The notes beneath the pieces were generated by a model, which did no database searches, was not told where the DNA came from, and saw only the letters and a list, made by a program, of their open reading frames with translations. Shown in pieces: positions 8,384 to 17,347 of a stretch of 33,286 bases of DNA. The stretch is taken from assembly GCF_000282635.1 (NCBI RefSeq), contig NZ_AKIW01000056.1, forward strand, positions 1 to 33,286, in the 5' to 3' direction. This stretch comes from Variovorax sp. CF313. Lineage in GTDB: Bacteria; Pseudomonadota; Gammaproteobacteria; Burkholderiales; Burkholderiaceae_C. Each line of letters starts with the position of its first letter. Positions within the stretch are counted from its first letter, which is position 1. A program made the position numbers and the translations under genes.

Positions 8384-8898
8384 ACGGCCAGACCCTGCAC
8401 CGTGTCTGGCGCCTGGGCGCCGATGTCGACACCGACGCGCTCGCCCCGGGCCATGCGATGAAGCACGGCATCGACGTCATCGCGAAGCACTGCCTCGAGG
8501 CCGTGCGGCCGGAGTTCGCAGGCGAGGTGCAACCGGGCGACGTGATCGTGGCCGGCCCCAACTTCGGCATCGGCTCCTCGCGCGAGCAGGCCGCAGCCGT
8601 GCTCGTGCAGCTGGGCGTGGCGGCGGTGATCGCGCCGTCTTACAGCGGGCTTTATTTCCGCAACGCCTTCAACCTCGGCCTGCTGCTCCTGACTTGTGCC
8701 GAGGCCGAGACGCTGGCCGAGGGCGACCGCATCGCCCTGGACACCACGGCGCCCGCCGTCGTCTCGCCCCGCGGTGCACGGCTGGCGTGCGAGCCCGTCC
8801 CCGGATTCCTCATGGACATGGTCCGCGCCGGCGGATTGATGAACCAGTTACGCCAGCGTGGCGGCTCACCGGCCTCCCAGAAAGCAAGCAATGTCTGA
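8380..8898 (+). CDS. Aconitase-superfamily hydro-lyase small subunit, LeuD/DmdB-like
   Basis: A 172-aa swivel-domain subunit. It shows GADVDTDALAPG near the N-terminus (counterpart of the LeuD 'DNIDTD' region), GPNFGIGSSREQA at about residues 61-73 (the conserved substrate-binding loop), and IAPSYSGLYFRNAFNLGLL. Length fits the short LeuD/HacB/DmdB class. It must pair with the LeuC-like subunit, whose gene it overlaps by 4 bp. Its 3' end overlaps hyuB by 8 bp. Confidence 0.87.
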   Translation: MNGQTLHRVWRLGADVDTDALAPGHAMKHGIDVIAKHCLEAVRPEFAGEVQPGDVIVAGPNFGIGSSREQAAAVLVQLGVAAVIAPSYSGLYFRNAFNLGLLLLTCAEAETLAEGDRIALDTTAPAVVSPRGARLACEPVPGFLMDMVRAGGLMNQLRQRGGSPASQKASNV

Positions 8899-10603
8899 CC
8901 CTTCCTCTTTCGCAGCGACCGCGACAGCGATCGACCCCGTCACGCTCGCCGTGCTGCGCGGCCGCCTCGAGCAGGTGGCCGACGAGATGGACGCGACGCT
9001 CTACCGCAGCGCGTTCAACCCCATCATTGCCGAGGCCCACGACGCCTGCCACGGCCTGTACGACGCCACGAGCGGCGACACGTTGGTGCAGGGCAAGTCG
9101 GGCCTGCCGGTGTTCGTCGGCGCCATGGCCTTCGCGGTGCGCGCGACCGCCAAGGCGGCCGAGCCGCGCGGCGGCATGAAGGACGGCGACATCTGGATCA
9201 GCAACGACGCCTACGACGGCGGCACGCACGCCAACGACTTCAAGCTGGTGAAACCGTTCTTTCGCAACGGCAAGCTCTACTGCTACATGGCCTCGGCCGC
9301 GCACTGGCACGACGTGGGCGGCGCCGTGCCCGGCAACTACAACCCGGCCGCCACCGAGTGCTGGCAGGAGGCGGTGCAGATTCCGCCCGTGCGCATCGTG
9401 CGCGATGGCGTGCTCGATGCGGACGTACTCGCCATCCTGCAGGCCAACACGCGCCTGCCCGACAGTCTTTGGGGCGACCTGAACGGCCAGCTCGCCGCGC
9501 TGGAGCTGGGCGAAAAGCGGCTGAACGGCCTGCTCGACGAGTACAGCGACGACCTGGTGCTGAACGCGCTCGGCGAGTTGCGCAGCCGAGCGCTGCGGCT
9601 CATGCGCTCGCACATCGCCTCGCTGCCCGACGGGCGCTACAGCTTCGAGGACGTGCTCGACAACGACGGCATCACGAACGAGCCGCTCACCATCGCGCTG
9701 GACATGACGGTGGTCGGCGACCGGCTGCTGCTCGACTTCTCGCGCACCTCGCCGCAATGCGCGGGGCCGGTGAACATCTCGCGCGCCACCGCAGTGGCCG
9801 CCTGCTACGTCGCGCTCAAGCACCTGTTCCCCGATGTGCCGGCCAATGCCGGCGTGCTCGACGCGGTGGACTTCAACATTCCCGACAAGCTGGTGATCAG
9901 CTGCGAGCGCCCGCGCCCGGTCGGCGGCTACACCGAGACCATCCTGCGCATGATCGACGTGATCTTCAGCGCCGCCGCGCAAGCCGATCCGACGCGCGCC
10001 GTGGCGCAGGCCTACGGCACGATCAATGCGCTGTCGATCGCGGGCCACCGCAGCGACAAGGGCCGCGAAGGCCAGCGCTGGGTGATGTTCAGCTTCTTCG
10101 GTGGCGGCCATGGCGGCCACTCGGGCGGCGACGGGCTTTCGCACGGCAACGCGCCGATCTCGACCGCGACGATTCCGCCGCTCGAGATCCTCGAAGCCGC
10201 GTACCCGGTGCGCTTCACCGAATGGTCGCTGCGCGCCGATTCGGGTGGCGACGGCCGGCACCGCGGCGGCCTCGGCGCCGTGTATGAAATCGAACTGCTG
10301 GAGAAGGACGCCGAGGTGTTCGTCTTCGGCGAGCGCGGCACCTCGCCGCCCAAGGGCATCGCCGGCGGCGGCGAAGGCGCGGTCAACAAGTTCAGCTACG
10401 AGAACGAAGGCGCATGGCACACGCCGCCCATGGTCTCGAAGATGCGCGGCATCCAGCTCGTTCGCGGCGAACGCGTGCGGCTCGAAACGCCGGGCGGTGG
10501 CGGCTGGGGCCATGCGGCCGAGCGGCCCGCGCCGCAGCGCGAAGCAGACAGTGCGATGGGCTATGTGACGACCGGCAGCAGCGTCAAGAAAGTGACCGAA
10601 TGA
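8891..10603 (+). CDS. Hydantoinase B / oxoprolinase-family subunit
   Basis: This 570-aa protein belongs to the HyuB family (N-methylhydantoinase B, 5-oxoprolinase C-terminal half, acetone carboxylase alpha). It begins IDPVTLAVLRGRLEQVADEM, the usual family start. It contains GDIWISNDAYDGGTHANDF and the late block RGGLGAVYEIELLEKDAEVF, followed by Gly-rich GGGWGHA at the C-terminus. With HyuA it performs ATP-dependent opening of a cyclic amide or, in other family members, carboxylation. Start at 8891 is chosen because it overlaps the LeuD-like stop by 8 bp and family similarity begins there. The order B-before-A is the reverse of many hyuAB pairs. Confidence 0.9.
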   Translation: MSDPSSFAATATAIDPVTLAVLRGRLEQVADEMDATLYRSAFNPIIAEAHDACHGLYDATSGDTLVQGKSGLPVFVGAMAFAVRATAKAAEPRGGMKDGDIWISNDAYDGGTHANDFKLVKPFFRNGKLYCYMASAAHWHDVGGAVPGNYNPAATECWQEAVQIPPVRIVRDGVLDADVLAILQANTRLPDSLWGDLNGQLAALELGEKRLNGLLDEYSDDLVLNALGELRSRALRLMRSHIASLPDGRYSFEDVLDNDGITNEPLTIALDMTVVGDRLLLDFSRTSPQCAGPVNISRATAVAACYVALKHLFPDVPANAGVLDAVDFNIPDKLVISCERPRPVGGYTETILRMIDVIFSAAAQADPTRAVAQAYGTINALSIAGHRSDKGREGQRWVMFSFFGGGHGGHSGGDGLSHGNAPISTATIPPLEILEAAYPVRFTEWSLRADSGGDGRHRGGLGAVYEIELLEKDAEVFVFGERGTSPPKGIAGGGEGAVNKFSYENEGAWHTPPMVSKMRGIQLVRGERVRLETPGGGGWGHAAERPAPQREADSAMGYVTTGSSVKKVTE

Positions 10604-12654
10604 CCTCCACTGGTAAATCCCTTGTCGTCGGCGTCGATGTCGGCGGCACCTTCACCGACCTCTTCGTGCTCGACGAGGCCAACGGCACGGCGCGCATCGT
10701 CAAGGTGCCTTCCACGCGCGGCGAAGAAGCGCGCGGCTTCATGAACGGTGTGGCGCGCGTGGCCGATTCGGCTGCCGATATTTCCACTATCGTGCACGGC
10801 ACCACGGTCGGCACCAACGCGTTACTGGAACGCAAGGTGGCGCGCACCGGCATCATCACCACGCGCGGTTTCCGCGACGTGCTGGAGATGCGCCGCCGCG
10901 ACCGCCCCGAGACCTGGGGACTGCGCGGCAGCTTCACGCCCGTGGTGCCGCGCGACCTGCGCCGCGAGGTGGACGAACGCGTGCTGGCCGACGGCACGCT
11001 GCACACCGCGGTCGACTTGAAACAGGTGCGCGCTGAGGCACGCTCGCTGCTCGAAGCGGGGTGCGAGGCGGTGTGCGTGTTCTTCATCAACACCTACGCG
11101 AACCCCGAGAACGAACGCCTCGCCGTCGCGACGGTGCGCGAACTCTGGCCGAATCCGCATGTCACTTCAGCGAGCGAAGTGCTGCCTGAGATTCGCGAGT
11201 TCGAGCGCTGCTCGACCGCCACGCTCAACGCCGCGTTGCAGCCGGTGGTGGGTAGTTACCTCGGCCGGCTCGAGTCCGATCTGCGCGGCCAGGGCTTCGC
11301 GGGCGAACTGCTGGTGGTGCAGAGCAACGGCGGCGTGATGTCGCGCCAGACCGCGAGCGACCTGCCGGTGCGCACGGCGCTGTCGGGCCCGGCGGCGGGC
11401 GTGATCGCCTGCGCGGCCATCGCGCGCGCGGCGGGCTTTCCCAACGCGATCACCGGGGACATGGGCGGCACGTCGTTCGATGTGTCGCTGGTCGCGAATG
11501 GTGAGGCCGCATTGGCCGCGCAGACTGCCATCGAGTTCGGCATGGTGATCCGCTCGCCGATGATCCAGATCGAGACCATCGGCGCCGGCGGCGGCTCCAT
11601 CGCCTCCGTGGATGCGAGCGGCATGCTGCTGGTAGGCCCCGAGTCGGCCGGCAGCGTGCCGGGGCCGGCGTGCTATGGACGCGGCAACATGCGGCCGACG
11701 GTGACGGATGCGAACGTGCTGCTGGGGCGCATCGCGGCGGACCGCCCGCTGGGTGGAGGCCTCCTCGCGGCGCTGGACGCGGAGAAGTCGCGCCAGGCGA
11801 TCGAGGAACACGTCGCGCGTCCACTGGGCCTGGACGTGCATGCGGCTGCGGAAGCCATTCTCACAGTGGCCAACGCGCGCATGGCGGGCGCGATCCGACT
11901 CGTCTCCATCGAGCGCGGCCACGACCCGCGCCGCTTCGCCTACATGCCGTTCGGCGGCGGCGGTGCGCTGCATGTGTGCGCCATGATGCGCGAGGTGGGC
12001 GTCGCCACGGGCATCGTGCCGCGCTACCCCGGCGTCACCTCGGCGCTCGGCTGTGTGATCGCCGACATGCGCCACGACGCGGTGCAGACTCTCAACAAGC
12101 CGCTGACCGAACTCGACGTGGCCGACGTGCAGCGCCGCATCGACGAGCTGGCCGCGAGCTGCCAGCAGCGCCTGGATTCCTCGGGCGTGCGCTTCGACGA
12201 AGTGCGCGAGGTGATCGCGCTCGACATGCTCTACGCGGGCCAGACTCACACGCTGCCCGTGGTGCTCGCCGATGCGGGCAAGTCGCCGCTCACGGCCGCA
12301 TCGATCCGCACCGCGTTCGAAGCCAGCTACACGGCAGCATTCGGCCGCGTGTTGGACGGCATTCCGATCCGCGTGATGAACCTGCGCTATGCGCGCATCG
12401 GCGTGCGGCCTAAGTTCGACCTGAAGGTGCTCGCGCCCGAAGGCGAGGGCAGCACCGCGCCGCTGGGCACGCAGCGCGTGTTCCATCACGGTCAGTGGCA
12501 CGAGGCCGTGCGCTATGCGCGGCTCGAGCTGCCGGTGGCCGCGCGCATCGAAGGGCCTGCGATCCTGGAGCAGGCCGACACCACCGTTTGGCTCGAGCCC
12601 GGCTTCCATGCCGAGGTCGATGCGCACGGCAACCTGCTGGTGAGGCTGTCGTGA
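10600..12654 (+). CDS. Hydantoinase A / oxoprolinase-family ATP-dependent subunit
   Basis: A 684-aa HyuA-family protein (N-methylhydantoinase A, 5-oxoprolinase N-terminal half). The ATP-binding loop VGVDVGGTFTDLF lies at residues 10-22, and the second ASKHA-type nucleotide motif GDMGGTSFDVSLV lies near residue 287. FGGGGALHVCAMMREVG near residue 450 is the conserved hydantoinase_A block. Known members couple ATP hydrolysis to opening a lactam or imide ring. It overlaps hyuB by 4 bp, and its stop overlaps the GTG start of the isochorismatase-fold gene. The true substrate is not readable from sequence. Confidence 0.9.
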   Translation: MTSTGKSLVVGVDVGGTFTDLFVLDEANGTARIVKVPSTRGEEARGFMNGVARVADSAADISTIVHGTTVGTNALLERKVARTGIITTRGFRDVLEMRRRDRPETWGLRGSFTPVVPRDLRREVDERVLADGTLHTAVDLKQVRAEARSLLEAGCEAVCVFFINTYANPENERLAVATVRELWPNPHVTSASEVLPEIREFERCSTATLNAALQPVVGSYLGRLESDLRGQGFAGELLVVQSNGGVMSRQTASDLPVRTALSGPAAGVIACAAIARAAGFPNAITGDMGGTSFDVSLVANGEAALAAQTAIEFGMVIRSPMIQIETIGAGGGSIASVDASGMLLVGPESAGSVPGPACYGRGNMRPTVTDANVLLGRIAADRPLGGGLLAALDAEKSRQAIEEHVARPLGLDVHAAAEAILTVANARMAGAIRLVSIERGHDPRRFAYMPFGGGGALHVCAMMREVGVATGIVPRYPGVTSALGCVIADMRHDAVQTLNKPLTELDVADVQRRIDELAASCQQRLDSSGVRFDEVREVIALDMLYAGQTHTLPVVLADAGKSPLTAASIRTAFEASYTAAFGRVLDGIPIRVMNLRYARIGVRPKFDLKVLAPEGEGSTAPLGTQRVFHHGQWHEAVRYARLELPVAARIEGPAILEQADTTVWLEPGFHAEVDAHGNLLVRLS

Positions 12655-13265
12655 GCGAAGCGACGAAACCCATTGCAGCGAAGACGGCGCTGGTCGTCAT
12701 CGACCTGCAGAACGACTTTCTCGATGCGAACGGCGCCTATGCGCGCGGCGGCGACATCAACCCGCCGGCGCTGCTGCTGCCCGCTCGTGTGGCCGAGGTC
12801 GCGCGTGCGCTCAAGGCGGCGGGCGGCCTGGTGGTTGCGAGCCAATTCACTCTGTGGCCCGACGCGGACGGCGAGCCGATGGTTTCGCCGCATCTCAAGG
12901 CGCTGCGCCCGTACCTGAAGAAGGGCGACTTCGCACCGGGCAGCTGGGGCCAGGCGAACGTCGATGCGTTGAGCGGGGTCATCGACGTGACGGTCAGCAA
13001 GGTCGCGTACTCGGCCTTCTTCAACACGCAGCTCGACTGGGTGCTGCGCCGCGCGGGCATCGACACCGTGGCGGTCTGCGGGATCGTCACCAACGGCGGC
13101 GTCGCGAGCACGGTGCGCGATGCGCACATGCGCGACTACCGCACGCTGGTGCTCGCCGATGGCTGTGCGGCGTTCGGCGAAGAGCGCCACCAGACTTCGC
13201 TGGCCGACATGCGCAACGTGGCCGAGGTGACGGACTGCGCGGCCTTCACTGCGTCGCTCGCATGA
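12651..13265 (+). CDS. Isochorismatase-fold hydrolase lacking the usual Cys nucleophile
   Basis: A 204-aa member of the isochorismatase-like cysteine hydrolase fold. The catalytic Asp18 (VVIDLQNDF) and Lys117 (SKVAYSAFF) are present. In the nucleophile loop, where amidases have a Cys two residues before the xxT motif, the sequence reads GIVTNGGVAST, placing Gly150 at the Cys position. Isochorismatases proper (EntB, PhzD) also act without that Cys, whereas N-carbamoylsarcosine amidase, nicotinamidase and maleamate amidase need it. Cys143 lies seven residues upstream and is an unlikely substitute. The GTG start at 12651 is chosen because it overlaps the HyuA stop and the family similarity begins there. 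Confidence 0.82.
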   Translation: MSEATKPIAAKTALVVIDLQNDFLDANGAYARGGDINPPALLLPARVAEVARALKAAGGLVVASQFTLWPDADGEPMVSPHLKALRPYLKKGDFAPGSWGQANVDALSGVIDVTVSKVAYSAFFNTQLDWVLRRAGIDTVAVCGIVTNGGVASTVRDAHMRDYRTLVLADGCAAFGEERHQTSLADMRNVAEVTDCAAFTASLA

Positions 13266-14674
13266 CTGGAAGCCCTACGCGTCTCATCCGCCGCGCGGCA
13301 CAGGTCGAAGCCGACGTGCACGTGCCGGTGGCCGTCGTCGGCGGCGGTGCCTGCGGGCTCACGGCCGCGCTGATGCTGGCAGATGCGGGCGTGGAGTGCG
13401 TGGTGCTGGAGCGCGATGCACTGCCGAGCGGATCGACCGCGCTGTCCTCGGGCTTCATTCCCGCGCCCGCCACCCGCACCCAGCGAGCGCATGGCGTGCA
13501 CGACGACAGCGCCGAACGCTTTGCGGCCGATATCCAGGCCAAGGCCCGTGGCCGCGCGGCGCCTGCGCTGGTCGAGGCCTATGCGTCTTCCATCGGACCG
13601 GCGCTCGATGCGCTCCAGGAACGGCATGGCCTGCAGTGGATGCTGCTCGACGGTTTTCTCTATCCGGGACACAGCGTGCACCGCATGCACGCGCTGCCGC
13701 AGAAGACCGGGGCCGCGCTGATGGCGGCCTTGCAGTCGGCTGTCGAGGCGGCAGGCATCCCCGTGTTGACGCAGGCGCTGGTCGATACGCTGGTGCTCGA
13801 TGCCGGGGATCGTGTGCTTGGCATCGACTACTCGCGGCCCGATGGCAGCCGGGAGACGCTGGCCTGCGACGCGCTGCTGCTCGCCTGCAACGGCTTCGGC
13901 GGCAATGCGCAGATGGTCCGCGCGCTGCTGCCCCAGATGGCCGAAGCCACCTTCGGCGGCCACACCGGCAATGACGGCAGTGCGATCCTCTGGGGCGAAT
14001 CGCTGGGCGCGCGCCTGCGCGATCTCGGCGGCTACCAGGGCCATGGCTCGTGGGTCACGCCGCAAGGGGCGCTGATGTCGTGGGCGGTGATGATGGAAGG
14101 CGGCGTGCAGATCAACTGCGAGGGCCGGCGTTTCCACGACGAGACGCAGGGCTACTCGGAAGCGGCCGTGCATGTGCTCGCGCAGCCGGGCGGCATTGCG
14201 TGGAACGTGTTCGATGCGCCGTTGCTCGCGCTGGCGCGCGGCTTTCCCGACTTCTGCGATGCGGAAGCGGCGGGCGCCTTGCGCCGCCGCGAATCGGTCG
14301 CCGCGCTCGCGGACTGCATCGGCTGCGAGCCCGCCGTGCTGCAAGTCACGCTGGATGCCATGCGGGACGGCACGCCTCCCGACGGCCGCGTGTTCGCACG
14401 CGCACTTGACGCCCCGTACTTCGCAGTGAAGGTCACGGGCGCGCTTTTCCACACCCAAGGCGGCCTCGATACTGCGCCCGACATGTGCGTGCTGCGCCAC
14501 GACGGCACGCCCTTCGCCAATCTGCTCGCCGCCGGCGGCGCGGCAGGCGGCGTGTCGGGCGATGCGGTGTGGGGCTATCTCTCCGGCAACGGCCTGCTGA
14601 GCGCCGTGGCCGGCGGCTACATCGCGGCGCGCACGGCCGCTGCATTGATCTCTTCGACGAAAGCGTCCCCATGA
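13262..14674 (+). CDS. FAD-dependent dehydrogenase, fumarate reductase/TcuA-like
   Basis: A 470-aa flavoprotein with an N-terminal Rossmann FAD loop, VVGGGACGLTAALMLADAG (about 25-43), ending in a Glu at VVLER. A C-terminal FAD contact block is GYLSGNGLLSAVAGGYIAA. Between them are GGHTGNDGSAILWGESLGA and VTGALFHTQGGLDT, both typical of the FAD_binding_2 family (fumarate reductase flavoprotein, ketosteroid dehydrogenase, tricarballylate dehydrogenase TcuA). There is no signal peptide and no heme-binding CxxCH, so it is probably cytoplasmic. A likely role is oxidising a substituted succinate-type substrate to its unsaturated form, feeding the LeuCD-like hydratase. It overlaps both neighbours by 4 bp. 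Confidence 0.82.
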   Translation: MTGSPTRLIRRAAQVEADVHVPVAVVGGGACGLTAALMLADAGVECVVLERDALPSGSTALSSGFIPAPATRTQRAHGVHDDSAERFAADIQAKARGRAAPALVEAYASSIGPALDALQERHGLQWMLLDGFLYPGHSVHRMHALPQKTGAALMAALQSAVEAAGIPVLTQALVDTLVLDAGDRVLGIDYSRPDGSRETLACDALLLACNGFGGNAQMVRALLPQMAEATFGGHTGNDGSAILWGESLGARLRDLGGYQGHGSWVTPQGALMSWAVMMEGGVQINCEGRRFHDETQGYSEAAVHVLAQPGGIAWNVFDAPLLALARGFPDFCDAEAAGALRRRESVAALADCIGCEPAVLQVTLDAMRDGTPPDGRVFARALDAPYFAVKVTGALFHTQGGLDTAPDMCVLRHDGTPFANLLAAGGAAGGVSGDAVWGYLSGNGLLSAVAGGYIAARTAAALISSTKASP

Positions 14675-15534
14675 CGACCCCCTCCTTCAAGACCCGGCTT
14701 GCGCGTAACGACATCGTGCTCGCGCCCGGCGTGTACGACGCACTCAGCGCCCTCGTGGCCGAACAGGCCGGCTTCGAGGCGCTGTACCTCTCGGGCGCCT
14801 CCATCGCCTACACGCGGCTGGGCCGCTCCGACGTGGGCCTCACCACCTTCACCGAGGTGGCCGACACGCTCGCGCGCATCACCGAGCGCGTGAGCCTGCC
14901 GGTGATCGTCGATGCCGACACCGGCTTCGGCAACGCCCTGAACACGCAGCGCACCGTGCGCGGCTTCGAGCGCGCGGGCGCCGCGATGGTGCAGATCGAG
15001 GATCAGACCTTTCCCAAGCGCTGCGGCCACCTCGACGGCAAGGCCGTGGTGCCCGAGCGCGAGATGGTCGGCAAGCTCAAGGCCGCGCTGGACGCGCGCG
15101 CATCGAGCGACACGCTGATCCTCGCGCGCACCGATGCGGTGGCGGTCGAAGGGCTCGACGCCGCGCTCGACCGCGCCGAGGCGTACCTCGCCTGTGGCGT
15201 GGACGCGCTCTTCATCGAGGCACTGCGCTCGCCCGAGCAGATGGATGCGGCCTGCCAGCGATTCGGCGACCGCGTGCCGCTCCTGGCCAACATGGTCGAA
15301 GGCGGCAAGACGCCGATCCAGGATGCCGATGCGCTGCAGAAGCACGGCTTTCGCATCGCGATCTTTCCGGGCGGCACGGCGCGCGCGGTGGTGCACACGC
15401 TGCAGGGCTACTACGGGAGCCTGCACAAGCACCGCACCACGCAGCCGTGGCGGCCGCAGATGCTGGACTTCGATGCGCTCAACGAAGTGATCGGTACGCC
15501 CGAACTGATGCGTACCGGCCAGAAGTACGACTGA
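14671..15534 (+). CDS. Isocitrate lyase/PEP mutase-family C-C lyase
   Basis: A 287-aa TIM-barrel protein. It has the metal-binding DADTGFGNALNT loop (from Asp81) and the active-site KRCGHLDGK loop (Lys116-Arg117-Cys118-Gly119-His120). The Cys loop marks lyases (2-methylisocitrate lyase, 2,3-dimethylmalate lyase, also oxaloacetate decarboxylase) rather than PEP mutase or phosphonopyruvate hydrolase. A lyase splitting an alkylmalate to pyruvate plus a short acid fits the hydratase in the same operon. It is the last gene of the coupled chain (4-bp overlap with the FAD gene) and converges on the LysR gene 9 bp away. Exact substrate uncertain. Confidence 0.85.
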   Translation: MTTPSFKTRLARNDIVLAPGVYDALSALVAEQAGFEALYLSGASIAYTRLGRSDVGLTTFTEVADTLARITERVSLPVIVDADTGFGNALNTQRTVRGFERAGAAMVQIEDQTFPKRCGHLDGKAVVPEREMVGKLKAALDARASSDTLILARTDAVAVEGLDAALDRAEAYLACGVDALFIEALRSPEQMDAACQRFGDRVPLLANMVEGGKTPIQDADALQKHGFRIAIFPGGTARAVVHTLQGYYGSLHKHRTTQPWRPQMLDFDALNEVIGTPELMRTGQKYD

Positions 15535-15543
15535 CGATGCGGC

Positions 15544-16431
15544 TCAGCGCAACGCGCGGACCAGCTCGTCGTACACCAGCCGCACCCGTGCCGGCACCGG
15601 CGCGCGCTGCGAGCGGTAGACATGGATCGGCCAGGGCTCGGGCGCCTCGGCCTCGAGCACCGCCACCAACTCGCCCGATTGCAGCAGCGGCTCGGCCAGC
15701 GGGCCCACGAGCTGGCCGAAGCCCAGGCCCGCGCGCACGGCGGCGCACTCGGCATCGACGTCGTCGGTGACGAAGGACGGCGCGGCGACCGGCACCTGCC
15801 GCCCCTTGCTGAAGAACCACGACCAAGGGCGGCCCGAGCTGCGGTCCATCAGCGCGGTGAGCGGAAAGCCGGGCAGCGAGTCGAGGCTCTTCGGAATGCC
15901 GGTGCGCTCGATCAGCGCCGGCGCGGCGACCACATGGAGGCGCATCTTGCCGACGGTGCGCGCGACGAAGCGCGCATCGCGGATGGGGCCTGCCCGCACC
16001 CCGATGTCGATCTGCTCGTCGACCACGTCGGCATGGGTTTCCGACAGCCTCAGGTCGAGCACCAGGCCGGGATGCTCGGCCAGCATCGGCGCCAGCACCC
16101 GCGGGATCAGCCGGCGGCCGAACACGTTGGGCGCGGTGACGCGCACCGTGCCCGCGTGCTGCGACAGCGCGCGACGGTCGGTGCGGTGGAACAGCGCGTC
16201 GACGCCGCCCACCGCGACACGCGCGCGCTGCGCGAGTTGCCGCCCGAAATCGGTGAGCTGCACGCCGCGCGTGCTGCGGTGAAAAAGCGGCTCGCCCAGT
16301 TCTTCTTCCAGCTCGCGCACCGCACGTGTCACCACCTGCGGCGACACGGACAGGCGTACCGCAGCTTCGCGGAAGTTGGCGGCATCGGCAGCGGTGAAAA
16401 AGACGCGCAGGGCTTCGAGGCGGTTGGACAC
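15544..16431 (-). CDS. LysR-family transcriptional regulator
   Basis: A 295-aa LysR protein. The N-terminal HTH is at about residues 5-60 (LEALRVFFTAADAANFREAA, then RAVRELEEELGEPLFHR). An effector domain follows, with RVTAPNVFGRRLIPRVLA and IDIGVRAGPIRDARFVAR. I choose the GTG at 16431: it is preceded by AAAGGA at good spacing and gives the standard length, whereas an upstream ATG at 16500 would add 23 residues unlike the family. It is divergent from the SDR gene and probably regulates it. This subgroup commonly controls an adjacent oxidoreductase, which is inference here. Confidence 0.9.
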   Translation of the reverse strand: MSNRLEALRVFFTAADAANFREAAVRLSVSPQVVTRAVRELEEELGEPLFHRSTRGVQLTDFGRQLAQRARVAVGGVDALFHRTDRRALSQHAGTVRVTAPNVFGRRLIPRVLAPMLAEHPGLVLDLRLSETHADVVDEQIDIGVRAGPIRDARFVARTVGKMRLHVVAAPALIERTGIPKSLDSLPGFPLTALMDRSSGRPWSWFFSKGRQVPVAAPSFVTDDVDAECAAVRAGLGFGQLVGPLAEPLLQSGELVAVLEAEAPEPWPIHVYRSQRAPVPARVRLVYDELVRALR

Positions 16432-16479
16432 GGGTTGTTCCTTTTTGAGGAATTCTGAAGTCGCCAGAGTTTCATTTAC

Positions 16480-16499
16480 TGGAACACCTGGATTTTCCA
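16480..16499. promoter_or_regulatory. Candidate LysR-binding dyad between LysR and SDR genes
   Basis: TGGAA at 16480-16484 and TTCCA at 16495-16499 form a 5-bp inverted repeat with a 10-bp spacer in the AT-richer 108-bp divergent intergenic region. LysR proteins usually bind dyads in exactly such regions. The arms are short and the classical T-N11-A pattern is not exact, so this is tentative. Confidence 0.3.
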
Positions 16500-16539
16500 C
16501 ACTGCATGCACTTCTTCAAAACACCCGAAAGGAATTTCC

Positions 16540-17298
16540 ATGACCTCCGTTCAAGACAACATCAAGGGCAAAGTCGCCATCGTCACCGGCGCGAGCAGCG
16601 GGCTCGGCGAATCGACGGCGCGCCACCTTGCCGCGCGCGGCGCGAAGGTGGTGCTCGCGGCCCGCCGCACCGACAGGCTCGACAAGGTCGTGGCAGAAAT
16701 CCGCCAAGCCGGCGGCGAGGCCATCGCCGTGGCCACCGACGTGTCGAAGCGCGCCGAACTCGACAAGCTCGCTACCGCCGCCATCGAAGCCTTCGGCCGC
16801 ATCGACGTGCTGGTCAACAACGCGGGCGTGATGCCGCTGTCGCCGCTCGAGAAACTCAAGGTCGACGAGTGGGACCGCACCATCGACGTCAACATCAAGG
16901 GCGTGCTTTACGGCATTGCCGCCGTGCTGCCGCGCATGCAGGCGCAGGGCGGCGGGCACATCGTCAACGTCGCTTCCATTGCGGGGCTGAAGGTGTTCAC
17001 GCCCATCGGCACGGTGTACAGCGCTACCAAGCATGCGGTGCGCGCCATCTCCGAGGGCCTGCGTGTGGAGGTGGGCAACAGCGGCGTGCGCGTGACCATC
17101 GTGTCGCCCGGGGCGGTCGATTCGGAGCTGAAGTTCGGCAGCAGCGATGCCGAGAGCGCGGCCGGCGTGAAGGCGTTCTACGACGCCAACCAGATCCCCG
17201 CGGATTCGGTGGCGCGCGCCGTCGTCTACGCGGTGGAGCAGCCGGCGAACGTGGACATCAACGAAGTCGTGTTGCGGCCGGTGTCGCAGGAATTCTGA
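16540..17298 (+). CDS. Classical short-chain dehydrogenase/reductase
   Basis: A 252-aa NAD(P)-dependent SDR with all classical landmarks: TGASSGLG (16-23) for cofactor binding, NNAG (92-95), and the catalytic Ser145, Tyr159 and Lys163 (YSATK). The Ala-Arg-Arg after the second strand suggests NADP(H). Close relatives are broad-specificity alcohol/ketone oxidoreductases. GAAAGGAATTTCC gives a clear ribosome-binding site before ATG 16540. It is transcribed away from the LysR gene and looks like a single-gene unit. The substrate cannot be predicted. Confidence 0.92.
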   Translation: MTSVQDNIKGKVAIVTGASSGLGESTARHLAARGAKVVLAARRTDRLDKVVAEIRQAGGEAIAVATDVSKRAELDKLATAAIEAFGRIDVLVNNAGVMPLSPLEKLKVDEWDRTIDVNIKGVLYGIAAVLPRMQAQGGGHIVNVASIAGLKVFTPIGTVYSATKHAVRAISEGLRVEVGNSGVRVTIVSPGAVDSELKFGSSDAESAAGVKAFYDANQIPADSVARAVVYAVEQPANVDINEVVLRPVSQEF

Positions 17299-17347
17299 AA
17301 GGAAGTGGCCGGGACGGGGTCGGCGACGGCCCCATTCCGCGCCAATT

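Noticed and set aside
7091..8898. Leucine biosynthesis genes leuCD
   Set aside because: No leuA or leuB is nearby, the Fe-S motif is CGACSG rather than the typical CGPCLG, and the genes are coupled to hydantoinase-type catabolic genes.
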